Origin: Symbiodinium natans
Taxonomy: Eukaryota; Sar; Dinophyceae; Suessiales; Symbiodiniaceae
Direction of reading: 5' to 3'
DNA length: 64,000 nucleotides
NCBI GenBank assembly: GCA_905221605.1
Contig: CAJNDS010000558.1
Coordinates: forward strand, 594,501 to 658,500
Below the pieces are notes generated by a model. The model searched no databases, was not told the origin of the DNA, and saw only the letters and a program-made list of their open reading frames with translations. The translations under genes and the position numbers were made by a program. Position 1 is the stretch's first letter. Every line of letters begins with the position of its first letter. Shown here piece by piece: positions 31,961 to 41,337 of the stretch.

Positions 31961-34900
31961 AGGGCCGACACCAAGTCATCTCGAACAACGTCCTGCTTCA
32001 AAGCTGCAACTGTAGTCTTACCGCTAATACGTGTCCTGCGAGGTCCGACAGGGTCCTCCGGCAAAGGCACAGCAGCCTCAACGGCTGAAGGAAACTGCCC
32101 ACCCCCTTCAGGCGCATATCCGGAAGGCTCACGCGGCCCCCCCGGATCAAGCACAGGGGATTCAACCTGCTCCCCCGTTTCCAGAGTTCCCCGACTCTTG
32201 GAAGGCACACGTCTCACAGGAGGCGCCCATTTTGGACTCGGAAACCCTGAAACGTCATCCTTCGATGTACCCCCCAGCGCTTCAGGCAACGTCGAGGCAT
32301 CGACTGTTAAACCGTCTTCGGGCAGGGACGGAACTTTGTTCATCGGTTGGATTACCTCAGCAAACTCCTTGGGATCGGGCTTACCTTCAAGTTGCGGCGG
32401 CTCTTCAGGGTCACGAAGACTGGTGTAGATAAGGGTGGACGCGTAGAAGAAGATCTGACCTTTGTTTTCAGCTCTCAAAATCCAGCCTCTACTGACCTCA
32501 GGGGACGGGGATACAATCCTACCCTCTAAAGCCCTCGACGACCACTTAGTGTCTGCCCATGTCCTTGCCCGAATCATGGCCTTAGCGTAGAACGGTTTCA
32601 TTGGACTGACCGGCTGGCCAATCCGTTTCAAGGCAGCCCTCAGCATGGACTCACCAACGTATCGCGCACAATGAGGCCAGAAGGTTGGAGCAAGGCCATG
32701 TGCGTGAAGCAAAGCACGAATACCTCGTTTGACCAAACCCAGCGCACGTTCACACCGGCCGTTGCTGGAAGGGGCTTCAGGTTGGGTTGTGGAACGCAGC
32801 AGATTCCTTGACTCGGCCCACACCCTAACGGATTTATTAACGAATTCACCCCCCCTGTCCGTGTGCAAGCCAAGGATGGGAAAACCCTGCGACTTCAACC
32901 TGCAGTACACTCGGGACAAAGCGCTCACCACGGTGCTAGCCTGCTTGTCTGGAAGGATTTCAACGAAGGTCAAAGTGACAGTGCGGTACTTTTGTTTGCA
33001 AGCTTTGATAATTTCATCCCATTTGTCCTGGTCCTTTTTCAGCAGTTCCTTTTCTTTACAAGAGGCCTCTACGGGTTCAGAATCCCCTTCTTCAGGATCA
33101 ACGCCCCCTCCGACCCCACTACCTTCATCTTGAACTTCTTCATCAACCCAAGTTTCAGGGATATCGTATCCTCGTTCTTCTTCAGGCTCTTCCTCACTGC
33201 TCACCTCAAACAAAGGAAAGGCATAAACAGCTATCATGAGGTGCTTGGGATGCTTTATCGTACTGTCTTCGCCCCGCACATAGGGGCCCGCAAGATCCGC
33301 GCACAAGTTCAGTATTTTGGGATGTCTCTGACGTCTATGAGGCCTTTGGAACGCCGCACTTTGCACACATGCCAAACAATCTCGACGCCATGGGATATGC
33401 CCTCTTAGGCAGTGGCTTATCCACTCCTTCTTGTCACCTACTGAAGCTCTGGCAACTCGAGGAACGTCGCCTTCAGAACTGCTGTCAGTAGCGCTTGCCA
33501 ACCCCACCTCTTCAGGCGCAAGATTTTCTCCAACCAAGGTACGAAGAGCTTTCAACCGGTTAGCATCATCTTCATATGGGTCCTCGGACTTAGACCAACA
33601 TGTCAGGGATTCCTTAATGACTTGGACCATTCCAGGAGCCCACTTTGCATGGCTCTTACTGGTGGCAATCCGGCTTCGAAGGTCATCTCCCCGAAACACT
33701 GTCCACAACTGATCAAGCGGCACAACCACGCCATGGAGCTGTTCCCAAAGCCAACTGGACGTAGTTACTAGCACCGTAGGCTTGACAGCCGAACCGCCCA
33801 GAGCTCCTTGATCGCATCTCACCATGTGCAGCGACAACCGGGCAACCCAAGCTTCAACTTCCGGCCAAACCCAAATCGACGGATACTCATCACGCACATC
33901 ACTTTCAACCAACGTGGAGTTGCGAGCACTCACATACGTAGCAGGGTCCGCGGGATGCTCAGCCAGGACATACCCTGGCTTACGTCCTCTAATCTGTTTC
34001 ACTGCTTGCATGACCTCTGCTAGCACCATGAATTGAAAGATCAACGCCGTATCAAGATCAACCTGAAAGGCTTGCTCAGCAGTCAAGTCTTCAAGTCCGA
34101 AACGCTCACAGCCCGTTCTGCTACGACACACATTTGGGCCGTTATCTCCAACAAGGGACCTCAGCCGCGACAGCGTTCGACACGGTGGCCCCCCAAGTAG
34201 CGCATCAAAGCCATCATGAATCGCAGCTTCCAGAAGACACAAGAACACGCCGCTATGGTTCAAGTCACACCCCTTCTCAAGGTCCAGATTCAGGGTATAT
34301 GCGAATGACTGATGGCTCCAAGTCTGAGAGCCTGAACAGAAATGCAGAAGGACCCCCCCCCGCTTTAAGCGCTTGCGAATATGGCGATTGAAGGGACATT
34401 CAGCTGCGTACTCAGGCAACGTGAAGATCATCTCAGCAATCCTTTGTGGCACGTCAGGGTACGTGGCCTGAAACCACCGTTTCAAACCTTCAACCTGCTT
34501 AGGCCAGGACTCATCATGTTGCGACGTCAACACCTCCCTTAACTGCGTCTGCGAGGCCAAGCGAACCCCTTGAAGGGCTTGCACGTACGCACTGGACTTG
34601 CTCAACTCCAGTTCACGAATCAGTTCAAGACAGAGATCATAGGCAATCTCCGGACACCCATCACGGAGATGGACTTTCAACCGGCCACGACGTGGGTGCA
34701 CTATCCGACACAGGTCACCCACCCAGTTAACCCGCAACCCTAGTTGTTCTACGGCCAGTCCAAGAGGGAGTATAGGTTGTTGGTTGGGATCTAGGGTCAG
34801 CAAAGTACCAAGCTTATTGACCTTTAATTGCGCCTGACCCGTGGCAAGGTGTACACTTATGGGTCGGGCCTCAGACCATTCCTTTTCTGTGGCGCTGCGA

Positions 34901-36291
34901 AGAGCATGTGTGGCCCCTCCGTCTAGTAGACCCATGAGCGCTGCAGTTCCAAGAGCAGACACCCGTGGCGCAGAAGGTCCTTCAACAGTGACTGCTGCTG
35001 CCTTTGGCTTCGGGTTGGGCACAGGTGCGACAGAAGACGCTTTCTTGCTAGACTGTCCAGTTGTCGAAGTCTCCTCACCTGCGGACTGACCCTTACCACC
35101 CCCTTTACCCTTCTGGCGTGGATTCAGCTCGGGTGCCTCCTTTCTCGGACAATCGGCTTGACTGTGCTTCGAAGACCCACAAGCAAAACAACGACCATCT
35201 GAAGGCTCTAGTCTGGGGTGGTAGTTGACACAATGCGGACCATATCGGCAACCGTTCGGCTGGCTAAAGAATTTACAGGGCTCCTTATCACCAACAGCTG
35301 CCTTACCATTGGGCTTGCCTTTAAGGTTGGGTTTCCCTTTACCACCCCCTTCTTGCGGTTCACCACCCTTTTGTGCGCCATTAAGTGCAGCTACCCTTTG
35401 GTGCTTACCCTCGCTCAAGGATAACATCAGGGTTTCCAGTTCGGCAACCAGCAGCTGGGCATATTGCAAGACCGTCCCTTCATTTGGAACCACGTCTAGG
35501 TGACTGGTGTGCCGAAATGTACTAAGACGGAAAACTGCTTGAGGGGATTTGTTGTTAATCACGCGTGCTAAGGAGTCCAAGGCCCTGACTAAGAGCGTGG
35601 GGTCCGGAGCTTGCAATCCGAGCTCTTTGCAACGTCGGTATAGTCGCTCCCATTTGCGCAACGCTGTATGATTTGCCACTATCCCCGGTGAGCCCTCTAC
35701 GGTGGGTTGCGTTAAAAAGGAAAGAATCATTGATTTCTCGGAACCCCCTCCCGGCTGAAATCTGGACATGAGGAGGAAAAGTAGAGCTGATGAGCTTAAG
35801 GCTCGAATACTGACAGCTTCTGACTGCATTTCGGGTGGGAGAGCCTGTAACAGCAAAACTGCTGCACGTTCCTCAACCAATGCATGCGTTCCTTGGTCCC
35901 AGGTGTATCCTATGGCCTCCGTTTTCACCCCTAACCTTTGAAGTGGGTCTGCATGAAGCCACTGCTGGTAAAACCCATTCGCAACCTCTAGAGTCTTTTG
36001 CCACCAAAGAGGTGCCCCTGGAGACATACTCCGCATTATGGGTCCTATCCTCGCCAACCAATCCCCAGTAACCACGGACGCGTCGGCATTTCCCTCTGTC
36101 ACGCTCAGGACTGGGAGAGAGTGCACCAACTTGCTTGGCTCCTCAGGTCTCCCCCCCTTTTGCCCATAAAAGTCACACGGAGATGCTGGAGGCCCCGGGA
36201 TAGGCGATGGAGGCAATGGCGCGGTAACAACAGGGCCAAAGGTTACCCCCCTAGCGGGCGGTGGAGTTGCAGGCGGTGGACCTGATGGCAC
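31798..36291 (-). CDS. Copia gag-protease-methyltransferase-like-integrase polyprotein
   Basis: A 1,497-residue frame. Its first codon is GTG and it is in frame with the upstream gag region through one TAG, so it is not expected to start here. Domains: proline-rich start; gag helices (about 60-300); CCCH finger C339-H358 (CKFFSQPNGC...H); CCHC knuckle 368-381 (CFACGSSKHSQADC); protease D457 in LLDGGATHAL; a region with C5-methyltransferase-like motifs, LLHFCSGSQTW (~648-658), GGPPCRTLS with C704, and LAEHPADP (~776-783); integrase HHCC finger (H960, C972, C975) and catalytic D999, D1145, E1181 with 35 residues between the last two (DD35E). Gag packages RNA, protease matures the proteins and integrase inserts the DNA copy. 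The methyltransferase assignment rests on short motifs. Confidence 0.9.
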   Translation of the reverse strand: MPSGPPPATPPPARGVTFGPVVTAPLPPSPIPGPPASPCDFYGQKGGRPEEPSKLVHSLPVLSVTEGNADASVVTGDWLARIGPIMRSMSPGAPLWWQKTLEVANGFYQQWLHADPLQRLGVKTEAIGYTWDQGTHALVEERAAVLLLQALPPEMQSEAVSIRALSSSALLFLLMSRFQPGGGSEKSMILSFLTQPTVEGSPGIVANHTALRKWERLYRRCKELGLQAPDPTLLVRALDSLARVINNKSPQAVFRLSTFRHTSHLDVVPNEGTVLQYAQLLVAELETLMLSLSEGKHQRVAALNGAQKGGEPQEGGGKGKPNLKGKPNGKAAVGDKEPCKFFSQPNGCRYGPHCVNYHPRLEPSDGRCFACGSSKHSQADCPRKEAPELNPRQKGKGGGKGQSAGEETSTTGQSSKKASSVAPVPNPKPKAAAVTVEGPSAPRVSALGTAALMGLLDGGATHALRSATEKEWSEARPISVHLATGQAQLKVNKLGTLLTLDPNQQPILPLGLAVEQLGLRVNWVGDLCRIVHPRRGRLKVHLRDGCPEIAYDLCLELIRELELSKSSAYVQALQGVRLASQTQLREVLTSQHDESWPKQVEGLKRWFQATYPDVPQRIAEMIFTLPEYAAECPFNRHIRKRLKRGGVLLHFCSGSQTWSHQSFAYTLNLDLEKGCDLNHSGVFLCLLEAAIHDGFDALLGGPPCRTLSRLRSLVGDNGPNVCRSRTGCERFGLEDLTAEQAFQVDLDTALIFQFMVLAEVMQAVKQIRGRKPGYVLAEHPADPATYVSARNSTLVESDVRDEYPSIWVWPEVEAWVARLSLHMVRCDQGALGGSAVKPTVLVTTSSWLWEQLHGVVVPLDQLWTVFRGDDLRSRIATSKSHAKWAPGMVQVIKESLTCWSKSEDPYEDDANRLKALRTLVGENLAPEEVGLASATDSSSEGDVPRVARASVGDKKEWISHCLRGHIPWRRDCLACVQSAAFQRPHRRQRHPKILNLCADLAGPYVRGEDSTIKHPKHLMIAVYAFPLFEVSSEEEPEEERGYDIPETWVDEEVQDEGSGVGGGVDPEEGDSEPVEASCKEKELLKKDQDKWDEIIKACKQKYRTVTLTFVEILPDKQASTVVSALSRVYCRLKSQGFPILGLHTDRGGEFVNKSVRVWAESRNLLRSTTQPEAPSSNGRCERALGLVKRGIRALLHAHGLAPTFWPHCARYVGESMLRAALKRIGQPVSPMKPFYAKAMIRARTWADTKWSSRALEGRIVSPSPEVSRGWILRAENKGQIFFYASTLIYTSLRDPEEPPQLEGKPDPKEFAEVIQPMNKVPSLPEDGLTVDASTLPEALGGTSKDDVSGFPSPKWAPPVRRVPSKSRGTLETGEQVESPVLDPGGPREPSGYAPEGGGQFPSAVEAAVPLPEDPVGPRRTRISGKTTVAALKQDVVRDDLVSALCLPTVNPRVCALRVPRSLPGGGVQACLPPQPNIRVQTMPWIVRARIGIAKSAN
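31893..31902 (-). other. G10 run at the -1 frame change
   Basis: Ten G on the minus strand (CCTGGGGGGGGGGTTC) lie within the 163-bp overlap of the two pol frames. The downstream frame has no nearby ATG, so a -1 move here would join them. It may be a programmed slip or a one-base homopolymer deletion or miscall. Confidence 0.6.
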
Positions 36292-36324
36292 TTGAGTTCC
36301 ACCTGGCGTGTAACTGTTGCTTCC

Positions 36325-37952
36325 CTAAGTTCCTACTCTAGGGGTTCTAGGGGTTTCGGGACCTGGGCTAACGGCACGAAAGGGAGTCCGCTTCGGGGAC
36401 AGGATGTCAATCAGCGGCATTTCAGAAGTGGCCGTCATTAACCCTGATGAAGTTGATCTCTGCGATTGGTCTATTACTGGCACTGGATCAAGGTCAAGTA
36501 GGCTTAGAGGCTCAGGGCTTCGGGTCCGTTCTTGTCTTTTGGGAAGGGGAGGAACTTGAGCAGCGCTATCCCAGGGCCATCCAGGTTCAACTACAGGACG
36601 TTGGGGTTCTCGGCTGAAATTACCCAGTCCCTTGCCCCTAACATCCCCACCAACAAACCCTGAAGAGGTAGCAGTACTTTGGGGCCAGGGCTGGCTATGC
36701 GGGGGGGTCATCTCAAACCAAGTAGAGCCAACTCCAGGACCCCTGCCTTCAAGTCCTTGACCCTGAAACCCCCTAAGTGGCTCAAACCCTGTACTCCCTG
36801 AACACCCTCCTTCAACTCCAAACCCAGGCGTTCGCAGGCGCTGGTCGGTCTCGGCGACCCGACTCTGTAAGGAGGAAGAGTAAAGCTGGGAAAAAGGTGG
36901 AAGCGGCAGAGGAAGGCTGGTAGACTGAGGATACTGGCAAGGTGTCATTAAAGGATTGCTTGCAACACTGGCCGACGGCCACAAGGATTGTTGTAGAGGA
37001 GAGTGCATCTCCACGTGGCCAACTTGCTGGCCCTGTAGCACCGGCACGACCTCACCAACCCCTATATCCCTATGACCACCAACCACCATATCCGTACGAC
37101 TACCAACCACAGTATCTCTATGACCACGAACCCCTACATCTCCATAGCCTATGCCTAGACCTCCCTCAGAATTCCTCCTGCTACTTTCTACCTGCACAGC
37201 ACTTCTACTTCGACCGCCCGTTTCGGCGGGGTTGTCGTAAATGGAAAACATGCTACTGGTTGACCTCGTACGCGTCTCTGCTTCCTCAAGGCGCCTCATC
37301 AACGCCATCAAAAGGGGATCTGCTTGGCGATTCTGCTCCACCATCTGACGCAGATCCTGGCTCGACATTTGCAAAAACGCGTTCTCGGAAGCAGCCATGG
37401 CAGAATGCCTCAAATCCTGCTGTCCAACATCATGATCTCGACTCGAGTTCCTAGCGCTTTCCACCATAACACCACCAGAGCTTTGCAAAAGATGCCCAGG
37501 CTGAGTGACCGGCATATGTACTGGCTGTCCCATACCCAGCCCATTGCTTGTGCCAGACGCAGACTCTCTTGCACTGCTAGGCCCCGGCGAGGCTATGTGA
37601 AAATATTCCGGCTCTCCTCCAACTCTTGGCTCATGCGCACTCGTCGCTGATGTCTTGCCAACGCCTTTTCCAGCGCTCTCAAGATCTGCCGACCAGTTGT
37701 CCAAAGAAGGAAGATACGCGGGCCTCATGTGCTGAAGTCGATACTCGTCGTTCGCCCGGTCCGACCACCAGACGTTTCCCATCGCTTCTTCCTGCTCACC
37801 AGGCCCATCCTCTCTCCTGCCCTCATGCACCCCTGCTGCAGCCCTCTAGGCAGGTCTTGCAAATTTGGGTTTGCCAAAGACTCACGTCCCAGTGCAGATC
37901 CTTGACCTCCTCTTTCTGACCCAGAAGTCTCAGATTGCCCAGGAATATCCAT
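36325..37952 (-). CDS. Gag N-terminal region of the Copia element
   Basis: The main frame (37830-36325, 501 codons) opens with GTG, not ATG. The only upstream ATG, at 37952, lies in a different frame 23 bp after the primer-binding site and reads MDIPGQSETSGSERGGQGSA; it joins the main frame by a -1 move at a GGGG near 37835. The protein is polar, Q/S/R-rich and probably disordered, with one helical stretch (about 150-200, LRQMVEQNRQADPLLMALMR) that may oligomerise. It ends at TAG (36325-36327), after which the same frame continues into the next polyprotein segment with no ATG, suggesting readthrough or a nonsense mutation. No homologous family was recognised. Confidence 0.7.
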
Positions 37953-37974
37953 GGCGGCGCAATGGCTTAAACGA

Positions 37975-37991
37975 GATCTGGGCTCATGACC
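37975..37991 (-). other. Primer-binding site, half-tRNA type
   Basis: The plus strand reads GATCTGGGCTCATGACC, the 5' side and CUCAUGA loop of an initiator-tRNA(Met) anticodon arm (CUGGG stem). The element RNA carries its complement two bases after the 5' LTR. Copia elements are known to prime from a cleaved initiator tRNA at this arm. The host tRNA itself is not in the window. Confidence 0.65.
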
Positions 37992-37993
37992 TT

Positions 37994-38297
37994 TGGATGA
38001 TCAATCACGGCCCTTAGTTAAGGTCTAAGGGAACAACACCGCAGACGCACCCTTTTAGGCACCGCACGAAGGAACAAAGGAAAACCTGGTAAGAACTGAA
38101 CTACACCTGATCATAGCCCATGAGGCTTTGAGTAGCCTATGCTGAACAGCTCTACTCCTGATCATAGTCAAAAGGTCGGGAAGATATGGAGGAATTCTGT
38201 TTAAAAGACCGAAACCACCAAACCAACCCTGGGTGCCTGACGCGTCTTGGGCCATGCAGGCCTTCGGGGATTGAGGTAAGTGCCTCAAGCATTCACA
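37994..38297 (-). repeat. 5' LTR
   Basis: TGTGAATGC...ATCATCCA, ~304 bp, by eye identical to the 3' LTR. It should hold the promoter; a CTTTTAAAC stretch about 100 bp in is the only A/T-rich core I see. Confidence 0.9.
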
Positions 38298-38420
38298 CCC
38301 TAAACCCTAAACCCTACTTAATCTCGGAGCCCTAAACTCGACATCCTAACAGGAAGACCTTGGAGCCCTCGGAGCCTAACTCCTAAGGCTCTATAGAAAA
38401 GACAGAATCCAGAAGCCCCT
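38298..38420. repeat. Right copy of ~123-bp flanking duplication
   Basis: Matches 26418-26540 and is followed by AAACCCG and a TTTAGGG array. This suggests the original locus was a CCCTAAA-island-TTTAGGG unit into which the element was inserted. Confidence 0.9.
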
Positions 38421-38669
38421 AAACCCGTTTAGGGTTTAGGGTTTAGGGTTTAGGGTTTAGGGTTTAGGGTTTGGGGTTTGGGGTTTGGGGTTTGGGGTTT
38501 AGTTTAGGGTTCGGGGTTTAGGGCAAATCGTGCGGGCATGAATCAAATTTCGTGGGCATTGGTGAAGATTCGCAGGCTGTGGTCAAAGTTCGCGGGCATT
38601 TTGACCGCTGCCCGCGAATTCTGGTCAATGCCCGCTGCCGGTTAAGAACTATAATTAAATGGTAAACAT

Positions 38670-38800
38670 ATATTACATAAATATATATATATGCACACGT
38701 ATCAGACACACTCACTCACATGCATATAAATGTAGATGCATATATGTATACATATACATATGTGTGTGTGCACATGTGTATGGGTATATACATATGGATA
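38670..38800. repeat. AT/AC microsatellite
   Basis: TATATA, CACTCACA, ATACATATGTGTGTG and related words. The frames through it are low complexity. Confidence 0.85.
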
Positions 38801-39040
38801 CGAAGGAGATGCTTAAGGGCCCTCAGCCCAATCACCCAAACCCATAGCAATCGAATCGAACCTGGCATGGATCCGAAGCCTGGGTTTGGGGTTTAGGGTT
38901 TAGGGTTTGGGGTTTAGGGTTTAGGGTTTAGGGTTTAGGGTTTGGGGTTTGGGGTTTGGGGTTTGGGGTTTAGGGTTTGGGGGATTGGGGTTTAGGGTTT
39001 AGGAGTTGCGTGGGATGCAAAACTCAAATACTACCGGAAG

Positions 39041-39119
39041 CGGTGACACCCATCATTCTCCTCACTACAACAACAAACACTATCATCAGACCACATCGCT
39101 GAAGCGCGACAACAGTCTT
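39041..39119 (+). CDS. Mini-exon, His/Asn-rich
   Basis: The plus strand reads GDTHHSPHYNNKHYHQTTSL then KRDNSL between CCGGAAG and GTTTAGGGG. It is flanked by TTTAGGG/TTTGGGG on the left and TTTAGGG on the right. Confidence 0.5.
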
Positions 39120-39299
39120 GTTTAGGGGTTTAGGGTTTAGGGTTTAGGGCTCTGCCCTTTTACCCTAAATCCTATCCAGAGAGCTCAAAAGGGCCAGTAG
39201 AGTGAGACGCTGGACGCAGAGGAGCCTGGCAGACCCTGGGAGCAATGCTTGTTCAGGGTTTTTTGGGTATTATTTTGTGTGAGATAGGGGGTAAAGGTT

Positions 39300-39397
39300 G
39301 GGATGTTCCCCCTTATACTAACAGTCCTGGATAGGGATTTTAGCACCCCCTATCATGATCCCTATTAAAGACTGTTAGTACAAAAAGGGAACATCCC
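39300..39397. repeat. Family C palindromic element, complete copy
   Basis: GGGATGTTCCC at the left and GGGAACATCCC at the right are perfect 11-bp inverted ends. Inner arms ACTAACAGTC / GACTGTTAGT and ATAGGGAT / ATCCCTAT continue the dyad around a central CATG-rich loop. About 98 bp, non-coding, MITE-like. Confidence 0.85.
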
Positions 39398-40251
39398 TAC
39401 GTGTAGGGCTTCGACTTGTTTTGAAACTCACTACGGCGGCATACACTCGTTTCGCCGCGATGCCTTAAGCCCTTAGCCACAAGCCGACACCCCAAAGCAA
39501 CGAACCTCTAAACGCTTCAGTACTTATAAAACAGGGGTTTGGGGACTAACCCTAAGCCCTCACACTAAACCCAATTTTTGTGGTGGAGCGATGCCTCAGG
39601 CTTCTCTGCCCCCGGAAACTCCCAAAGACCTCAAGTTCAGGAATCTCCCTTCCATCATATCAGGATCCCTGCTGTAGTTCAGGGATTAGAGTTGTAACAT
39701 TCCCTAAACCCTAAAACCTAAACCCTGAACCCTAAACCCTAAACCCTAAACCCTAAACCCTAAACCCTAACCCTAAACCCTAAGCCCTAAACGCACTCGT
39801 CTGAACTGTGGGGCAAAGGGAAGGCTCCGGGTGATAAATCACATGCAAGCAGCTCTCCTCGGGACCCGAAGCGGGCGCCGGTTGTAGGTAGGGTTTAGGG
39901 TTTAGGGTTTAGGGTTTAGGGTTCAGGGTTCAGGGTTCAGGGTTCAGGGTTCAGGGTTCAGGGTTTAGGGTTTAGGGTTTAGGGTTTAGGGTTTAGGGTT
40001 TAGGGTTTAGGGTATAGGGTATAGGGTTCAGGGGGTATAGGGTATAGGGTTTGGGATTAGGGGTTGGGGTTTTAGGGTCTTTAGGGTTCAAGGGTTTCTG
40101 GGTTTGGGATCTGTAGGGTTTGAAGCCTACCGACTCGGACATCGGGATTTAAGGTGCTTAGGTGTTTGTAGGGCTTGGGGTTTTAGGAGGTTCGGGGCAT
40201 TCAAGGCTGCGGGCTTCCCTGGTGATGCCGCCTCTCTGAGAGCCAAATGTC

Positions 40252-40334
40252 CTATTCTACGCCTGCGCTGACCTCCGCGCCCGCGGGCACTTCGCCGGCA
40301 TTCGTGGCACTTGCGTCCTCAAGGCCCTCAGCCG
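40252..40334 (-). CDS. Terminal mini-exon, acidic
   Basis: After CCAACAG the minus strand reads AAEGLEDASATNAGEVPAGA then EVSAGVE and TAG. The plus strand is also open from an ATG, so the strand is probable only. Confidence 0.5.
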
Positions 40335-40539
40335 CCTGTTGGGAGTTGAGGGGGGGCTCGTTGGGGGTTTTGGGCTTTAGGGTTCTTGGGTTCAGGGTTT
40401 CATGTATGCACTCAAGTTCATGGCGTTGCAGGAGGTTCGGTAAACAACTTCAGGCTGCTGTAAAGTCACATTTCATTGTGAGGCACGGTAGACAGACCTA
40501 TGGACAGGGACACAAAGACAGAGACCGAGGAGAAAGAGC

Positions 40540-40604
40540 CAGGGCGAGGGAGAGACGAAGAGAGGCAGAGGCAGGCAGAGAGAGAGAGAGAAGGAGAGAG
40601 GGGG

Positions 40605-40638
<34 letters not shown>

Positions 40639-40640
40639 AT
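40540..40640. repeat. (GA)n purine tract
   Basis: GAGA-rich tract with 'gagagagagagagagaaaga' runs. E/R-rich frames across it are not genes. Confidence 0.9.
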
Positions 40641-40724
40641 CGCTCAGAGTTTTGGATTGAGGGTCGTTTCAGACAGCAGAGGCTTCATGGGTTTAAGAGT
40701 GTTAAGGTTTTGTTGTGCAAGCCC

Positions 40725-40853
40725 TTAATGATGCGCCTCCGCTGCTTTGTCCATCTTCTTCTCTAGCGAATCGGTTTTTGTGACCGGCTCGGTCATTGTG
40801 ACCGAGTTTGTTTTCGCCATGGCGTCTCCCGTCCTCGGCACGCTGCGACTGAA
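40725..40853 (-). CDS. Small ORF or terminal exon
   Basis: An ATG at 40820 in GACGCCATGG context begins MAKTNSVTMTEPVTKTDSLE then KKMDKAAEAHH and TAA (40725). The same frame is open upstream to an acceptor-like TTCAG, so it may be a terminal exon rather than a 31-residue protein. Charged, Lys/Thr-rich, helical C-terminus. Confidence 0.55.
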   Translation of the reverse strand, partial: FSRSVPRTGDAMAKTNSVTMTEPVTKTDSLEKKMDKAAEAHH

Positions 40854-41268
40854 CCCGAACCCTAACCCTTGCCCTGAGGCTCCAAATAGTCCAAGGCCCT
40901 TATTTACATATTATATATATATATGTTTATGTATATATGTATGCAAATATTTGTGTGTGTACTATATATATATATATAAGAAGGCCTTTAGGCCCCAGAA
41001 TCCCTAAAATAAGAGTCCTTCGAGCCTTAGGGTACGTAAGCCCTTGGTGGCCCCCGAAAGCCAGCTGAAGCCAAGTTGCACAGCCCTTCCAGCTGCGTCC
41101 TGGATGTGGCTGGGGTTTAGGGTTTAGGGTTTAGAGTTTAGGGTTTAGGGTTTAGGGTTTAGGGCTTAAAGGTTGGGGGTTGGTCCAAACTGCCCTTGCC
41201 GGTTGCAACCCCGGCCTAGCGGCCCTCTCAAAGATCTTATCTAAACCCAAAGCCCTTCCACCCTAAAC

Positions 41269-41337
41269 CAAGTTTAACAACCCATCCTCGTCCAGGTCCC
41301 AGTGCTTCTGCCTGCCACGCTTTGCCACCTCCAACGC
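41269..41337 (-). CDS. EF-hand mini-exon
   Basis: The minus strand reads ALEVAKRGRQKHWDLDEDGL then LNL: exactly 23 codons between GGCCAG and GTTTAGGG, phase 0 at both ends. DLDEDGLLNL fits the first part of an EF-hand calcium loop (D-x-D-x-D-G-x-L), with a basic helix before it. The end of the loop (Glu at position 12) would lie in the next exon. It is flanked by CCCTAAAC on the left and TTTAGGG (41347-41398) on the right. The only exon here with a recognisable domain. Confidence 0.7.

Larger units (their letters stand above)
26929..38297 (-). mobile_element. Ty1/Copia LTR retrotransposon, ~11.4 kb
   Basis: A complete element read right to left: 5' LTR (37994-38297), primer-binding site (37975-37991), gag N-region, gag-protease-methyltransferase-like-integrase frame, reverse transcriptase-RNase H frame with a long C-terminal extension, purine tract (27233-27242) and 3' LTR (26929-27232). 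The integrase precedes reverse transcriptase, which defines the Copia order. The two LTRs appear identical by eye, implying a recent insertion. The reading frame has three breaks: a -1 shift near 37835, a TAG at 36325-36327 and a -1 shift at the G10 run 31893-31902. Such elements copy themselves through RNA and integrate with their own integrase. Confidence 0.95.

Noticed and set aside
29160-37650. Plus-strand ORFs inside the retrotransposon
   Set aside because: They are shadows of the conserved minus-strand polyprotein, whose catalytic motifs are intact.
40500-40766. E/R/K-rich ORFs in the GA tracts here and at 45444-45746 and 60365-60667
   Set aside because: Simple-sequence artefacts on one strand with S/L/F counterparts on the other.
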